Shown: positions 8,963-17,824 of the stretch, one piece after another
Position numbering within the stretch: the first letter of the stretch is position 1
How the letters are laid out: each line of letters begins with the position of its first letter
Assembly: GCA_040390025.1 (NCBI GenBank)
Contig: JAZJZD010000006.1
Span: forward strand, 94,213-158,212
Origin: JAVHYG01 sp040390025
GTDB taxonomy: Bacteria > Pseudomonadota > Gammaproteobacteria > Diplorickettsiales > Diplorickettsiaceae
Length of the DNA: 64,000 nucleotides
Reading direction: 5' to 3'
Notes under the pieces: generated by a model
The model's input: the letters and a program-made list of their open reading frames with translations, nothing else
The model's database searches: none
Told to the model about the DNA's origin: nothing
Program-made: the position numbers and the translations under genes

Positions 8963-10948
8963 ATGCCATCACAACCCACTGAAATAACAGTTCGCGCCGT
9001 CATATTAGCTATTTTGCTCGCTGTCATCCTGGCTGCTGCAAATGCCTATTTAGGTTTAAAAGTAGGAATTACCGTTTCGGCTTCTATTCCAGCGGCCATC
9101 CTTTCAATGGGAATTCTGCGATTTTTTAAAAACTCATCTATCCTCGAAAACAATATCGTTCAGACCGGCGCCTCAGCGGGAGAAGCATTAGTTGGCGGAA
9201 CTGCATTTATCTTGCCGGCCTTAATCATTTTACATTATTGGCAGCATTTCGATTATTGGCAAACCGTCATCATTGCTTTAACGGGCGGTATTTTAGGGGT
9301 TTTATTTTCTATTCCTTTGCGACGTGTTCTATTGGCCGATAAAAGTTTACGCTTCCCAGAGGGAACCGCTATTGCCCAGGTCTTGAAGGTTAGCCAAGAT
9401 GGTAAAGGTAATCTTAAAGAGCTTGTCCAAGGCAGCACATTAGGCGCTTTTGTTGCTCTGTTTCAAGGTGGCTTTCAAATCATAGCAGACAACGCGCCCG
9501 TGTGGTTTAAAGCGGGAAACAAATTTATTTATGGATTTACCTTTGGTTTTGAACCGGCCTTGCTAGCAGCAGGTTATATCGTTGGCGTCGGTGTCGCATT
9601 GAGTACCTTACTGGGCGTTGTTATTGGATGGGTAGTGGGTATCCCTATTTTTAGCTATTTACATCCTATTGCAGGTGATGCAAACGCAAGCAGCTTAGCC
9701 GTATCAATTTGGCAAGCTGATATCCGCCCCATTGGTGTAGGCACCATGCTTGTCGGTGGATTATGGACCATGGTATTGCTTATTAAGCCCATCATTAAAG
9801 GAGTACACTCCTCATTTGTTTCTTTAAAAGCGGTTAAAGAAAAAGGTTATGCTTCATTACCCAAACACGAACGTGATGTTCCTATTCACTATACCATCGC
9901 TCTATTAGCTATTTTATTAATCCCATTAAGTTTTATTTTATTTAATTTCATTAGCCATCCTGCACTTGGGCTAGGGTTGAATTTACAGCTAATTACTTTA
10001 GTGATAGGCGTTCTATTTATCCTGATAACCAGCTTCTTTTTTTCCTCTTTATGTGGTTATTTTGCAGGACTCATTGGCAGTAGCAACAGTCCTATTTCAG
10101 GTGTTTCTTTATCGGTACTTTTACTTGCATCGCTTTTACTTTTAGGTCTTTTTCACTGGGCGCCTGGATTTACAGAAAATACAAAACACCTACTCGAGGG
10201 TGAAGGTCTAGCTGTTATTATTGGGACTTTAGTAAGTAGCAGCTGCGCAATTACCAACGACACAATTCAAGACTTAAAAGCGGGACAACTTGTTGGTGCC
10301 ACCCCTTGGAAACAGCAAGTTATATTAATACTCGGTGTAATCGTTTCTGCATTAGTCTTAGCACCTACTCTAGAGCTGCTCTTTAATGCCTACGGCATCG
10401 GCGGAATTTCCCCTCCCGGACGACATATGGATCCTTCGCAAATGCTGTCTGCGCCCCAAGCCACATTAATGGCGAGCTTAGTTAAAGGCGCATTTAATCA
10501 CAATTTACCCTGGAATTTAATTAGCATCGGCTTTATCGTGGCCATTGCATGCATTATTCTAGATAGATTTCTTCAACCACGTGGTATGCGTTTACCTGTA
10601 CTTGCTGTAGGTTTAGGTATTTACCTTCCATTAGATACTTCTTCTGCTCTAATCTTTGGTGGACTTGCTTCTTACTTCGTTGAGCGCGCCTTGGGCAAGC
10701 AGCATCCGCAACAAACAGAAAAATCAGAGGATAACCCAGCAAGGCAGCGTGGCCTTACACTGGCTTGTGGCTTAGTCGCGGGGGCTTGTTTAATGGGCGT
10801 AGTCTTAGCCATTCCATTTACACTCGCACAATCTACTGATGTATTGCGTATCATGCCGGCCCATTTTACGATGATCGCAAGTATCTTTGGTCTACTTTCC
10901 ACTCTTGCTGTTTTAAGCTGGATTTACCGAACCGTTTGTCGACAATAA
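8963..10948 (+). CDS. OPT-family oligopeptide transporter
   Basis: A 661-residue integral membrane protein with about 14-16 hydrophobic segments covering nearly the whole length. The N-terminal AANAYLGLKVGITVSASIPA and SIPLRRVLL...LRFPEGTAIAQVL stretches are characteristic of the bacterial OPT family. These proteins import small peptides or metal-chelate complexes, driven by protons. The substrate is not readable. The ATG at 8963 follows a modest GAGAT ribosome site. The nearest downstream genes are an ABC importer, but 180 bp with several inverted repeats separate them, so they are probably not one transcript. Confidence 0.9.
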   Translation: MPSQPTEITVRAVILAILLAVILAAANAYLGLKVGITVSASIPAAILSMGILRFFKNSSILENNIVQTGASAGEALVGGTAFILPALIILHYWQHFDYWQTVIIALTGGILGVLFSIPLRRVLLADKSLRFPEGTAIAQVLKVSQDGKGNLKELVQGSTLGAFVALFQGGFQIIADNAPVWFKAGNKFIYGFTFGFEPALLAAGYIVGVGVALSTLLGVVIGWVVGIPIFSYLHPIAGDANASSLAVSIWQADIRPIGVGTMLVGGLWTMVLLIKPIIKGVHSSFVSLKAVKEKGYASLPKHERDVPIHYTIALLAILLIPLSFILFNFISHPALGLGLNLQLITLVIGVLFILITSFFFSSLCGYFAGLIGSSNSPISGVSLSVLLLASLLLLGLFHWAPGFTENTKHLLEGEGLAVIIGTLVSSSCAITNDTIQDLKAGQLVGATPWKQQVILILGVIVSALVLAPTLELLFNAYGIGGISPPGRHMDPSQMLSAPQATLMASLVKGAFNHNLPWNLISIGFIVAIACIILDRFLQPRGMRLPVLAVGLGIYLPLDTSSALIFGGLASYFVERALGKQHPQQTEKSEDNPARQRGLTLACGLVAGACLMGVVLAIPFTLAQSTDVLRIMPAHFTMIASIFGLLSTLAVLSWIYRTVCRQ

Positions 10949-10957
10949 CTACAAAAC

Positions 10958-10998
10958 ATACTCTTCGCACTTGGATTTTCGGCAAGCGCGAAGAGTAT
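10958..10998. repeat. Hairpin after the OPT gene (possible terminator)
   Basis: ATACTCTTCGC at 10958-10968 pairs perfectly with GCGAAGAGTAT at 10988-10998, with a further CTTG/CAAG stem inside. It starts 9 bp after the transporter stop. There is no T-tract, so a Rho-independent terminator is uncertain. Confidence 0.5.
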
Positions 10999-11043
10999 AT
11001 TGACAAATTGAAAAAATGAAACTAGGCTCCCATAAATTTCAAG

Positions 11044-11059
11044 GGGTAAATATTTACCC
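11044..11059. promoter_or_regulatory. 16-bp perfect palindrome, operator-like
   Basis: GGGTAAATATTTACCC is a perfect 16-bp palindrome 70 bp before the ABC permease start. A related imperfect dyad (GGGGGCAAATATCTACCTCCCC without its second half fully matching) lies 46 bp further on. The position suits a repressor-binding site, but no regulator gene is adjacent. Confidence 0.4.
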
Positions 11060-11105
11060 TCTTTCATTATTTCGTAAATAAAGGCGAGAGGGGGCAAATA
11101 TCTAC

Positions 11106-11125
11106 CTCCCCTAATCCAAGGGGAG
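11106..11125 (+). promoter_or_regulatory. Hairpin sequestering the ABC permease Shine-Dalgarno
   Basis: CTCCCC (11106-11111) pairs with GGGGAG (11120-11125), which is itself the ribosome binding site 3 bases before the ATG at 11129. The same CTCCCC could instead pair with the G-run at 11090-11094. This gives two mutually exclusive folds, as expected of a translational switch. Folding was judged by eye only. Confidence 0.4.
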
Positions 11126-11128
11126 CGC

Positions 11129-12865
11129 ATGTCGAAACTCTACAGCCCTTTTTTGGCTAAAAAATCATTTAAATTAATTCCCAACGGCTGGGATTTAATT
11201 GCTTTCATCCTTGTTTTAGGAATGCTTGCAGCATTTGTCTGGGGAGCCAGACAAATGGCAACTCCTTATCAAATTGGCCAAGTACTTCCTCTTTCTCTAG
11301 ACCCCTATCAACTCCCTAAATATGCGCTCTTCACCGTATTGCGTTTATTTTCAGCGATGTTCTTTTCGTTGTTATTTACATTTACTGTTGGAACCTTAGC
11401 CGCTAAAAATAAAAGAGCTGAAAGCATTATTATCCCTTGCATTGATATCTTACAATCCGTACCTGTTATAGGGCTTTTATCAATCACCGTCGTAACCTTT
11501 ATTGCTGTATTTCATGGAAGTCGTCTAGGTCCCGAAGCAGCTGCTATATTTGCCGTATTCACGGCACAAGTTTGGAATATAACACTCAGCTTTTATCAAA
11601 GTCTGCGCTCTGTTCCCATAGAACTTAAAGAAGCCGCTGATATGTTCCATCTCTCTGCTTGGCAACGTTTTTGGCGCGTAGAAGTGCCCTTTAGTATCCC
11701 AGGGCTGCTTTGGAATATGATGTTGTCCATGTCCGGTAGCTGGATTTTTTTAATTGCCGCTGAAAGTATTTCCGTCAATAACCAAACCATTGTTTTACCA
11801 GGCGTAGGTTCTTATTTAGGATTAGCCATTAGTCACTCTAGTATTTCAGGCGTTATCTACACAATTTTGACGATGTTAATCGTCATATTGCTTTATGATC
11901 AGTTGTTTTTTAGACCCCTACTCAACTGGTCGAAAAAGTTTACTTTTGAACAAGTAAGCCAAGAGTATTTCCCACGTTCTTGGGTCACAACACTACTACA
12001 ACGTACTTATATCTTAAAATATTGTAGTTATTTTTTTCGAAAATTAAACAAACTATTCGTCAACTTAGCGTTTTTAAAAACTTCGACGACAGCAAGGAAA
12101 CCTAAAAATATTCACTTAGAAAAAACTTTTAATACTACTTGGTATATCATTATCACAGCAATAACGCTAAGTGCTATTTGGCTATTAACAAAATTTATAT
12201 TCCGCCATATCTCATTCCTTGAGCTACGTCATGTTTTATTTTTGGGGTCGATTACTACACTAAGAGTCATTGTTGTTACATTACTCTGCAGTATCGTTTG
12301 GGTTCCTATCGGCGTTTTAATCGGATTAAACAATCGCGCCGCTCAAATTGTGCAGCCTATAGCACAATTTTTAGCAGCATTTCCTACCAATGTTTTATTT
12401 CCTATCGTTGTTATTCTTATACTGAAATATCAATTAAACGTTAACGTTTGGATAACACCTCTGATGTTACTAGGAACACAATGGTATATTTTATTCAATG
12501 TTGTTGCAGGCGCATCCGCTTTACCCGAAGACCTAAGACAAGCTACAGCTAACTTTGGTGTAAAAGGCTGGCAGTGGTGGAAATCCTTTATTTTGCCAGG
12601 GATTTTCCCTTATTGGATAACAGGAACTATCACTGCCGTTGGTAATTGTTGGAATACAAGCATTATAGCTGAAGTAGTAAGCTGGGGCTCGACAACACTC
12701 ACTGCAACTGGTTTGGGTGCTTATATCGCAAAATATACCTCTTCGGGGGATTTTCCACGCGTAGCTTTGGGTATGGCAACGATGAGTCTGATAGTACTAG
12801 TCATGAATCACTTAATCTGGCGACCCCTTTATAACGTAGCTCACTCTCATTATAAATTAGACTAA
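11129..12865 (+). CDS. ABC transporter permease, fused two-domain (NitT/TauT type)
   Basis: A 578-residue inner-membrane protein containing two binding-protein-dependent permease domains in one chain, roughly residues 70-265 and 370-570. Both carry the EAA-type loop contacting the ATPase: ELKEAADMFHLSAWQRFWRV near 170 and EDLRQATANFGVKGWQWW near 470. Such fused permeases occur in the nitrate/sulfonate/bicarbonate/taurine ABC group. It pairs with the ATPase 15 bp downstream. No substrate-binding protein gene lies nearby, so the substrate is unknown. Its ribosome site is embedded in a hairpin. Confidence 0.87.
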   Translation: MSKLYSPFLAKKSFKLIPNGWDLIAFILVLGMLAAFVWGARQMATPYQIGQVLPLSLDPYQLPKYALFTVLRLFSAMFFSLLFTFTVGTLAAKNKRAESIIIPCIDILQSVPVIGLLSITVVTFIAVFHGSRLGPEAAAIFAVFTAQVWNITLSFYQSLRSVPIELKEAADMFHLSAWQRFWRVEVPFSIPGLLWNMMLSMSGSWIFLIAAESISVNNQTIVLPGVGSYLGLAISHSSISGVIYTILTMLIVILLYDQLFFRPLLNWSKKFTFEQVSQEYFPRSWVTTLLQRTYILKYCSYFFRKLNKLFVNLAFLKTSTTARKPKNIHLEKTFNTTWYIIITAITLSAIWLLTKFIFRHISFLELRHVLFLGSITTLRVIVVTLLCSIVWVPIGVLIGLNNRAAQIVQPIAQFLAAFPTNVLFPIVVILILKYQLNVNVWITPLMLLGTQWYILFNVVAGASALPEDLRQATANFGVKGWQWWKSFILPGIFPYWITGTITAVGNCWNTSIIAEVVSWGSTTLTATGLGAYIAKYTSSGDFPRVALGMATMSLIVLVMNHLIWRPLYNVAHSHYKLD

Positions 12866-12880
12866 CCTTGGGACTAGACC

Positions 12881-14191
12881 ATGACTAAACAACCTATTTT
12901 TAGTGTAAAAAATATCAACAAATCTTTTAAAAAAGAACACCAGGAATTATTAGTATTAGATAAAGTAAACTTCGAGCTTTATGAAGGTGAGATTGTTGCG
13001 TTATTAGGAAAATCAGGTTCTGGAAAATCTACATTATTGCGCATTATTGCTGGGCTTGCAGAACCTACAAGCGGAACGGTGACCTACCGGAACCAGCCTG
13101 TCAGAGGTCCCGTACAAGGTATGGCGATGGTCTTCCAAAACTTCGCTCTATTACCATGGCTAACCGTTTTAGAAAATGTGGAACTTGGCTTAGAAGCATT
13201 AGGCATTCCACACGATGAACGCAGAGCACGTGCATTGAAAGCTATCGACATCATCGGTTTAGATGGCTTTGAGTCTGCTTATCCTAAAGAACTATCCGGT
13301 GGGATGCGCCAACGTGTCGGTTTTGCACGTGCGTTGGTTGTTAACCCTGATGTTTTATTAATGGATGAACCTTTCTCAGCATTAGATGTTTTGACCGCAG
13401 AGAATCTTAAAAGTGATCTTCTTGATCTATGGGAAGCTAAACAAACAGGTACGCGAGGTATTTTATTTGTAACGCATAATATTGAAGAAGCGGTGTTACT
13501 TGCTAATCGTATTATCGTCTTTGATAGTGATCCTGGCACTATCCGAGCAGAACTAACCGTTGATTTAGTGTATCCTCGCAGCGAACAAGATCCAGCGTTT
13601 CGAAAATTAGTCGATCAAATTTACGCGTTGATAACCCGGCAAATGGATGAACGTAAAAAATTATTACATAAAGAACAATTACCTCGTATTACTGATATAG
13701 GATACCGTTTGCCAGACGCTGATATTTCTGAACTTAGCGGTTTACTCGAAACCCTGGATGAATCTGAACACCAAGGTCATATTAGTCTGCCAGAACTTGC
13801 TGAATCGCTACACTTAAACGTCGATGATTTATTTCCTTTAACCGAAGTATTAGATATTTTAGGTTTTGCTTATATTAGTGAAGGTGAATTAACCCTAACA
13901 GAGTCCGGCAAGTTATTTGCAAATGCAGATATTCTAGAACGAAAAAAAATATTTGCAGCGCACTTACTACGTTATGTACCACTGGCTAGACATATTCGCC
14001 AAGTTTTAGAAGAACGGCTTGCTGCTGGCCAACGAGCATCCAAAGACCGTTTTCTAAATGAATTAGAAGACTCCTTGAGTGAGAAGGAAGCTGAAAGAGT
14101 ATTACGCACCGTTATTGATTGGGGCCGTTATGCGGAATTATTTGCCTATGCTAATAATACACGTATGTTAAGCTTAGAGAATCCAAATTAG
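12881..14191 (+). CDS. ABC transporter ATP-binding protein with AAA-associated C-terminal domain
   Basis: A 436-residue ATPase for the preceding permease. Residues 1-255 form the nucleotide-binding domain: Walker A GKSGSGKST (43-51), Q-loop VFQNFALLPWL (about 87), signature LSGGMRQRV (about 138-146), Walker B VLLMDEPFSALD (about 157-168) and the switch histidine in FVTHNIEEA. This is the NitT/TauT subfamily. Residues 265-430 resemble the AAA-associated C-terminal domain found on some of these ATPases, ending in a winged-helix-like part that may sense a ligand. An RE1 repeat starts 1 bp after the stop. Confidence 0.9.
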   Translation: MTKQPIFSVKNINKSFKKEHQELLVLDKVNFELYEGEIVALLGKSGSGKSTLLRIIAGLAEPTSGTVTYRNQPVRGPVQGMAMVFQNFALLPWLTVLENVELGLEALGIPHDERRARALKAIDIIGLDGFESAYPKELSGGMRQRVGFARALVVNPDVLLMDEPFSALDVLTAENLKSDLLDLWEAKQTGTRGILFVTHNIEEAVLLANRIIVFDSDPGTIRAELTVDLVYPRSEQDPAFRKLVDQIYALITRQMDERKKLLHKEQLPRITDIGYRLPDADISELSGLLETLDESEHQGHISLPELAESLHLNVDDLFPLTEVLDILGFAYISEGELTLTESGKLFANADILERKKIFAAHLLRYVPLARHIRQVLEERLAAGQRASKDRFLNELEDSLSEKEAERVLRTVIDWGRYAELFAYANNTRMLSLENPN

Positions 14192-14192
14192 C

Positions 14193-14347
14193 TATACCGC
14201 TCATACCTAAAGATGCGAAGTTTTTAAGTTTAGAGCGAGCGGCATCCCGATTAATAACGGTACCCAAGCAAGCTTGCGCACCATTATTCAAGAGGAGAAC
14301 CTCGATTCTCCTCTTGAGAATCTCCATCGCGGGGTGCAATGGGTATA
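14193..14347 (+). repeat. RE1 dispersed repeat, copy lacking the long hairpin module
   Basis: Runs from TATACCGCTC to GGGTATA. It has the left stem module, the AGCAAGCTTGCGCACC module, the central stem (AAGAGGAGAA...TTCTCCTCTT) and the right end GGGGTGCAATGGGTATA. The GCACCCCGCACC stem arm seen at 20031-20260 is missing, as if deleted between its arms. It directly follows the ABC ATPase gene. Confidence 0.85.
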
Positions 14348-14477
14348 GAACTCCTTTACTTACTGAATAAGCAATTTCCTATAGTAAAAACTATATATTG
14401 TATGTTCTAGTAAAGTAATGCAGAATTACCAATTTCGTGGTTGATGCACTCATCTTCCCGTCCACGATACCAAGCTT

Positions 14478-15455
14478 ATGGATAAAAAATTCAGTGAATC
14501 TGCTCTCGCAGTCATTAAAACTGAGGCGGAAGCGATTAATGGTCTAGCTAGGCAAATTGGACCTGATTTTGAGAAGGTCTGTCGTATTCTTTTCAATTGC
14601 GAAGGGCATATCATTGTCATTGGTATTGGAAAATCTGGACATATAGGTAATAAAATTGCGGCTACGCTCGCCAGCACAGGAAGTCCGGCATTTTTCATCC
14701 ATGCAGCTGAAGCTAATCATGGCGATCTCGGTATGATTAATGCCAAAGACGTCGTTTTAGCCATCTCACATTCGGGCGAAACTGACGAACTTATTACCAT
14801 CCTACCCACACTTAAACTATTACAAATTCCTTTTATTCTCCTCACAGGGAATACCCACTCTACCTTAGCACAACAAGCCACAGTTACACTGACTATATCC
14901 ATTGACCAAGAAGCCTGTCCCTTAGGATTAGCGCCTACTTCAAGCAGTACTGCTGCATTAGTAATGGGTGACGCAATTGCTGTATCTCTGCTTAAAGCAC
15001 GGAGTTTTACTTGCGAAGATTTTGCTAAAGTTCACCCTAAAGGCCGATTAGGGCGTCGTTTGCTACTCAGAGTATCTGATATCATGCATAAAGATACCGC
15101 TATTCCTCGAGTAACATCAGGTACCCATGTAATTAATGCATTGTTGGAAATATCAGAAAAACGCCTAGGGATGACCATTATTACAAATAAAGAGAATGAT
15201 TTGTTAGGTATTTTCACAGATGGAGACTTGAGACGTACTATTGATAAAGGTTTAGACTTACACACAACCCCTATTGATAATGTCATGACACGTAATTGTA
15301 AAACCATAACAGCCGATCAGCTGGCAATTGAGGCCTTACGCATTATGGAAGACAAAAAAATCACCACCTTAGTTGTTATTGACCCTATTGATCCTGTAAA
15401 AAAACCGCTAGGTGTTATCCATATTCATGATATTCTAAGCCAAGGCATAAAATAG
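14478..15455 (+). CDS. kdsD: Arabinose-5-phosphate isomerase
   Basis: A 325-residue enzyme converting ribulose 5-phosphate to arabinose 5-phosphate, the first step of Kdo synthesis for lipopolysaccharide. The SIS domain spans residues 30-175 with GIGKSGHIGNKIAATLASTG (about 50-69) and the SHSGETDEL phosphosugar loop (about 97). The family linker HPKGRLGRRL is at about 183-192. Two CBS domains follow (about 205-260 and 270-325). Length equals KdsD of other Gammaproteobacteria. It heads the kdsD-lptC-lptA-lptB cluster; kdsC, usually next, is not present here. Confidence 0.93.
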   Translation: MDKKFSESALAVIKTEAEAINGLARQIGPDFEKVCRILFNCEGHIIVIGIGKSGHIGNKIAATLASTGSPAFFIHAAEANHGDLGMINAKDVVLAISHSGETDELITILPTLKLLQIPFILLTGNTHSTLAQQATVTLTISIDQEACPLGLAPTSSSTAALVMGDAIAVSLLKARSFTCEDFAKVHPKGRLGRRLLLRVSDIMHKDTAIPRVTSGTHVINALLEISEKRLGMTIITNKENDLLGIFTDGDLRRTIDKGLDLHTTPIDNVMTRNCKTITADQLAIEALRIMEDKKITTLVVIDPIDPVKKPLGVIHIHDILSQGIK

Positions 15456-15494
15456 CTAGCATTCTCCTATCAAGTCGACATTCTCTAAAATAGC

Positions 15495-16070
15495 ATGTTT
15501 TCTAAAACACTATTCATTAACCTTATCCTTATCTCATTGATTTTATTGGGGACGTGGTACACTTGGCAGCAACTCACACGCCCTTCTGACAACTCATTTA
15601 CAAAACGACATCAGTCTGATGCCTACGCCACACAAGTCATCATTTTTCATACCGATAGCGAAGGAAATCTTTACGATCAATTAAAAACGCCTTTATCTGT
15701 TCACTATCCTTTAGATAATAGCATTTCTCTCACTACCCCCTTATTTAACTTATTTTTAAAAAACAATGAATCATGGGAACTCTCGGCAAAATATGGCAAG
15801 TTAAAGGAAAATAATGATCATCTACAGCTTTGGGATAATGTAAAACTTAATCAAAAAAAAGGGCTGAGCGCTTACCCTAGCTCTACCTTAACAACTTCTA
15901 CCTTAGACGTTAACCTTAAGGAAAAAACAGCTGAGACTTCTGCACCAGTAACCATTACACAGGCAAATCAAACCATTCACGCCATAGGCTTGCATGCCAA
16001 TTTTAATACAAAAACTATTCAACTTTTATCGCAAGTTAAAGGGCAACTCAAACCTACTAAAAGTAAGTGA
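15495..16070 (+). CDS. lptC: LPS export ABC transporter periplasmic protein LptC
   Basis: A 191-residue bitopic protein. One N-terminal membrane anchor (residues 5-22, LFINLILISLILLGTW) is followed by a periplasmic LptC/OstA-type beta-jellyroll. LptC relays lipopolysaccharide from LptB2FG to LptA. Family cues are DAYATQVIIFHTDSEGNLYDQL near residues 41-62 and a repeated T/S-P-V pattern near the end (TSAPVTITQ). It stops one base inside the possible GTG codon of lptA, in the conserved lptC-lptA-lptB order. Confidence 0.9.
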   Translation: MFSKTLFINLILISLILLGTWYTWQQLTRPSDNSFTKRHQSDAYATQVIIFHTDSEGNLYDQLKTPLSVHYPLDNSISLTTPLFNLFLKNNESWELSAKYGKLKENNDHLQLWDNVKLNQKKGLSAYPSSTLTTSTLDVNLKEKTAETSAPVTITQANQTIHAIGLHANFNTKTIQLLSQVKGQLKPTKSK

Positions 16071-16078
16071 GGTTTATG

Positions 16079-16624
16079 ATGCAGGAACTGCTCTATTTGA
16101 AGCGGATACAAAAAAAATTAAAAAAAACTTCAGTTTTGAGTTTAACTCTATTAATTTTAGGTTTCTGTTATAGCCCTGCTAAGGCAAATGACTATGATAA
16201 CCAACAAATCATAAATGTTGATGCCGATACCTTGCTATTTAACAATGAAACACAAATCGGTATTTACCAAGGACATATCAAACTAACACAAGGAACGCGC
16301 GTTCTTACCGCCGACTATGCTACCAGCTATTCTAACAAAGAAGGCCAAATCATTAAGATTATTGCGATAGGGCATCCCGCGTGTTATCAAGCCCTTGTTT
16401 TTCATAAGCACCCAAAGTTGGTTGCTACTGGAAACACTATCTATTATTATCCCCTAAAAGACTGGCTAGAAGCCGTAGGCAATGCTCAAATCATCCAAGA
16501 TCAAAACCACTTCCAAGGGCCACAAATTAATTATGATTTTAAGAAAAAAGCGGTAGGCTCCCCTTTATCTCCAGAAGGGCATACTAAAATTCTATTAGCT
16601 CCTATTCAATCTATGCACTCATGA
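16079..16624 (+). CDS. lptA: LPS transport periplasmic protein LptA
   Basis: A periplasmic OstA-family protein that bridges LptC and the outer-membrane LptD. A cleavable signal (about residues 16-36, VLSLTLLILGFCYSPAKA) precedes the domain with VDADTLLFNNETQIGIYQGHI, VLTADYA and a repeated LVATGNTI pattern. I chose ATG 16079 because GTGAGG (16067-16072) is then a Shine-Dalgarno at 6-base spacing; ATG 16076 and an upstream in-frame GTG at 16067 are alternatives. The stop overlaps the lptB start in ATGA. Confidence 0.88.
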   Translation: MQELLYLKRIQKKLKKTSVLSLTLLILGFCYSPAKANDYDNQQIINVDADTLLFNNETQIGIYQGHIKLTQGTRVLTADYATSYSNKEGQIIKIIAIGHPACYQALVFHKHPKLVATGNTIYYYPLKDWLEAVGNAQIIQDQNHFQGPQINYDFKKKAVGSPLSPEGHTKILLAPIQSMHS

Positions 16625-17346
16625 GTAAATTACAAGCCATTAATTTAGCCAAACGTTATCATTCCCGAGTTGTTGTTAAAAATGTCTCGCTTGAAGTAGA
16701 ACCGGGTGAAGTTGTAGGGTTGTTAGGTCCAAACGGAGCGGGTAAAACAACCAGCTTTTATCTCATTGTTGGCTTAGTTGAAAGCGCGCAAGGTAAAATT
16801 TTACTCAATAATCGTAATGTTACACATCTGCCTATGCATAAACGTGCCAAAGCAGGTATTGGCTATCTACCTCAAGAACCCTCGATATTTCGCAAGTTGA
16901 CAGTTGCGGACAATATCCTTGCTATTTTGCAATTGCGCAAAGACCTTAGCAAGGTACAACGTAAACAGCATTTAGAAAATTTACTTCACGAATTTCATAT
17001 TACCCATATCCGCGACACCTTAGGAATAAGCTTATCAGGTGGAGAAAGGCGACGTGTAGAAATTGCACGGGCTTTAGCCATGGAACCAAAATTTATGCTG
17101 CTAGATGAACCTTTTGCAGGTATTGATCCCATTTCCGTCGTAGACATTAAACGTATGATCACCCATCTAAGTCACCGAGGTATTGGCGTATTAATCACTG
17201 ATCATAATGTCAGAGAAACTCTGACGATCTGCAAACGTGCGTATATTGTTAGTGAAGGTGAGACAATTTATGCAGGTACGCCCAAAGAAGTATTAAGCAA
17301 CCAACGTGTTCGTGAGGTCTACTTAGGCCATGAGTTTGACCTCTAA
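16621..17346 (+). CDS. lptB: LPS export ABC transporter ATPase LptB
   Basis: A 241-residue ATPase that powers extraction of lipopolysaccharide from the inner membrane with LptFG. Walker A is GPNGAGKTT (about 37-45), the Q-loop region is GYLPQEPSIFRKLT (about 81), the signature is LSGGERRRVEIARAL (about 139) and Walker B is FMLLDEPFAGIDP (about 158). Length and the HxxRExLxICxRxYI end match LptB exactly. The start overlaps lptA by ATGA, so translation is coupled. Confidence 0.95.
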   Translation: MSKLQAINLAKRYHSRVVVKNVSLEVEPGEVVGLLGPNGAGKTTSFYLIVGLVESAQGKILLNNRNVTHLPMHKRAKAGIGYLPQEPSIFRKLTVADNILAILQLRKDLSKVQRKQHLENLLHEFHITHIRDTLGISLSGGERRRVEIARALAMEPKFMLLDEPFAGIDPISVVDIKRMITHLSHRGIGVLITDHNVRETLTICKRAYIVSEGETIYAGTPKEVLSNQRVREVYLGHEFDL

Positions 17347-17430
17347 AAGCATTCGCTAGGGCAGATCTTTTTAGTCTTAAACGATATACTAGACTATTGA
17401 AAATTTACAAAATCAATTATGCGGGGTCTT

Positions 17431-17769
17431 ATGCAAATTACTATTACAAATGATGGCATAGAAGTGACAGAAGCATTGAAACAACATATATTGGATAAGT
17501 TTAAACGATTAGAACGTATTACTACGAAAACAACCGCTATCCATATAACACTCAGCTTAGAAAATATAGAACAAGTTGCAAAAGCTCTCGTGAATGAACA
17601 CGGTTTAGAAGTTTACGCAAGTGCTGGATCTGAAGACTTATATACGGCTATTGATAGCTTGATCGACAAGCTTGAACTACAAATTAATAAGCACAAACAA
17701 AAAGAAAAAGAAAAACGACACGATAAGACTGAAGACTTTGACATAAATAAGGAACCCGACGAACTTTAA
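17431..17769 (+). CDS. hpf: Ribosome hibernation-promoting factor (short HPF/YfiA family)
   Basis: About 112 residues from ATG 17431, which lies 5 bases after GGGG at 17422-17425 and gives the usual N-terminus MQITITNDGIEVTEAL. An ATG 12 bases upstream would add MRGL and lacks support. The protein binds the decoding site of idle ribosomes and promotes dimer formation. It has the S30AE domain (residues 1-95: YTAIDSLIDKLELQI) and a charged Lys/Glu tail of about 20 residues. In E. coli rpoN sits between lptB and hpf; here only 84 bases do. Confidence 0.9.
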   Translation: MQITITNDGIEVTEALKQHILDKFKRLERITTKTTAIHITLSLENIEQVAKALVNEHGLEVYASAGSEDLYTAIDSLIDKLELQINKHKQKEKEKRHDKTEDFDINKEPDEL

Positions 17770-17824
17770 AGAAAGTTTGTAAAACTGTTAAGCTTCTAGA
17801 TTATTTATTTTAATCGAGGATATT

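Noticed and set aside
9253..9438. Minus-strand open frames inside the OPT transporter gene
   Set aside because: They lie wholly within a well-supported gene and show no ribosome site or family pattern.
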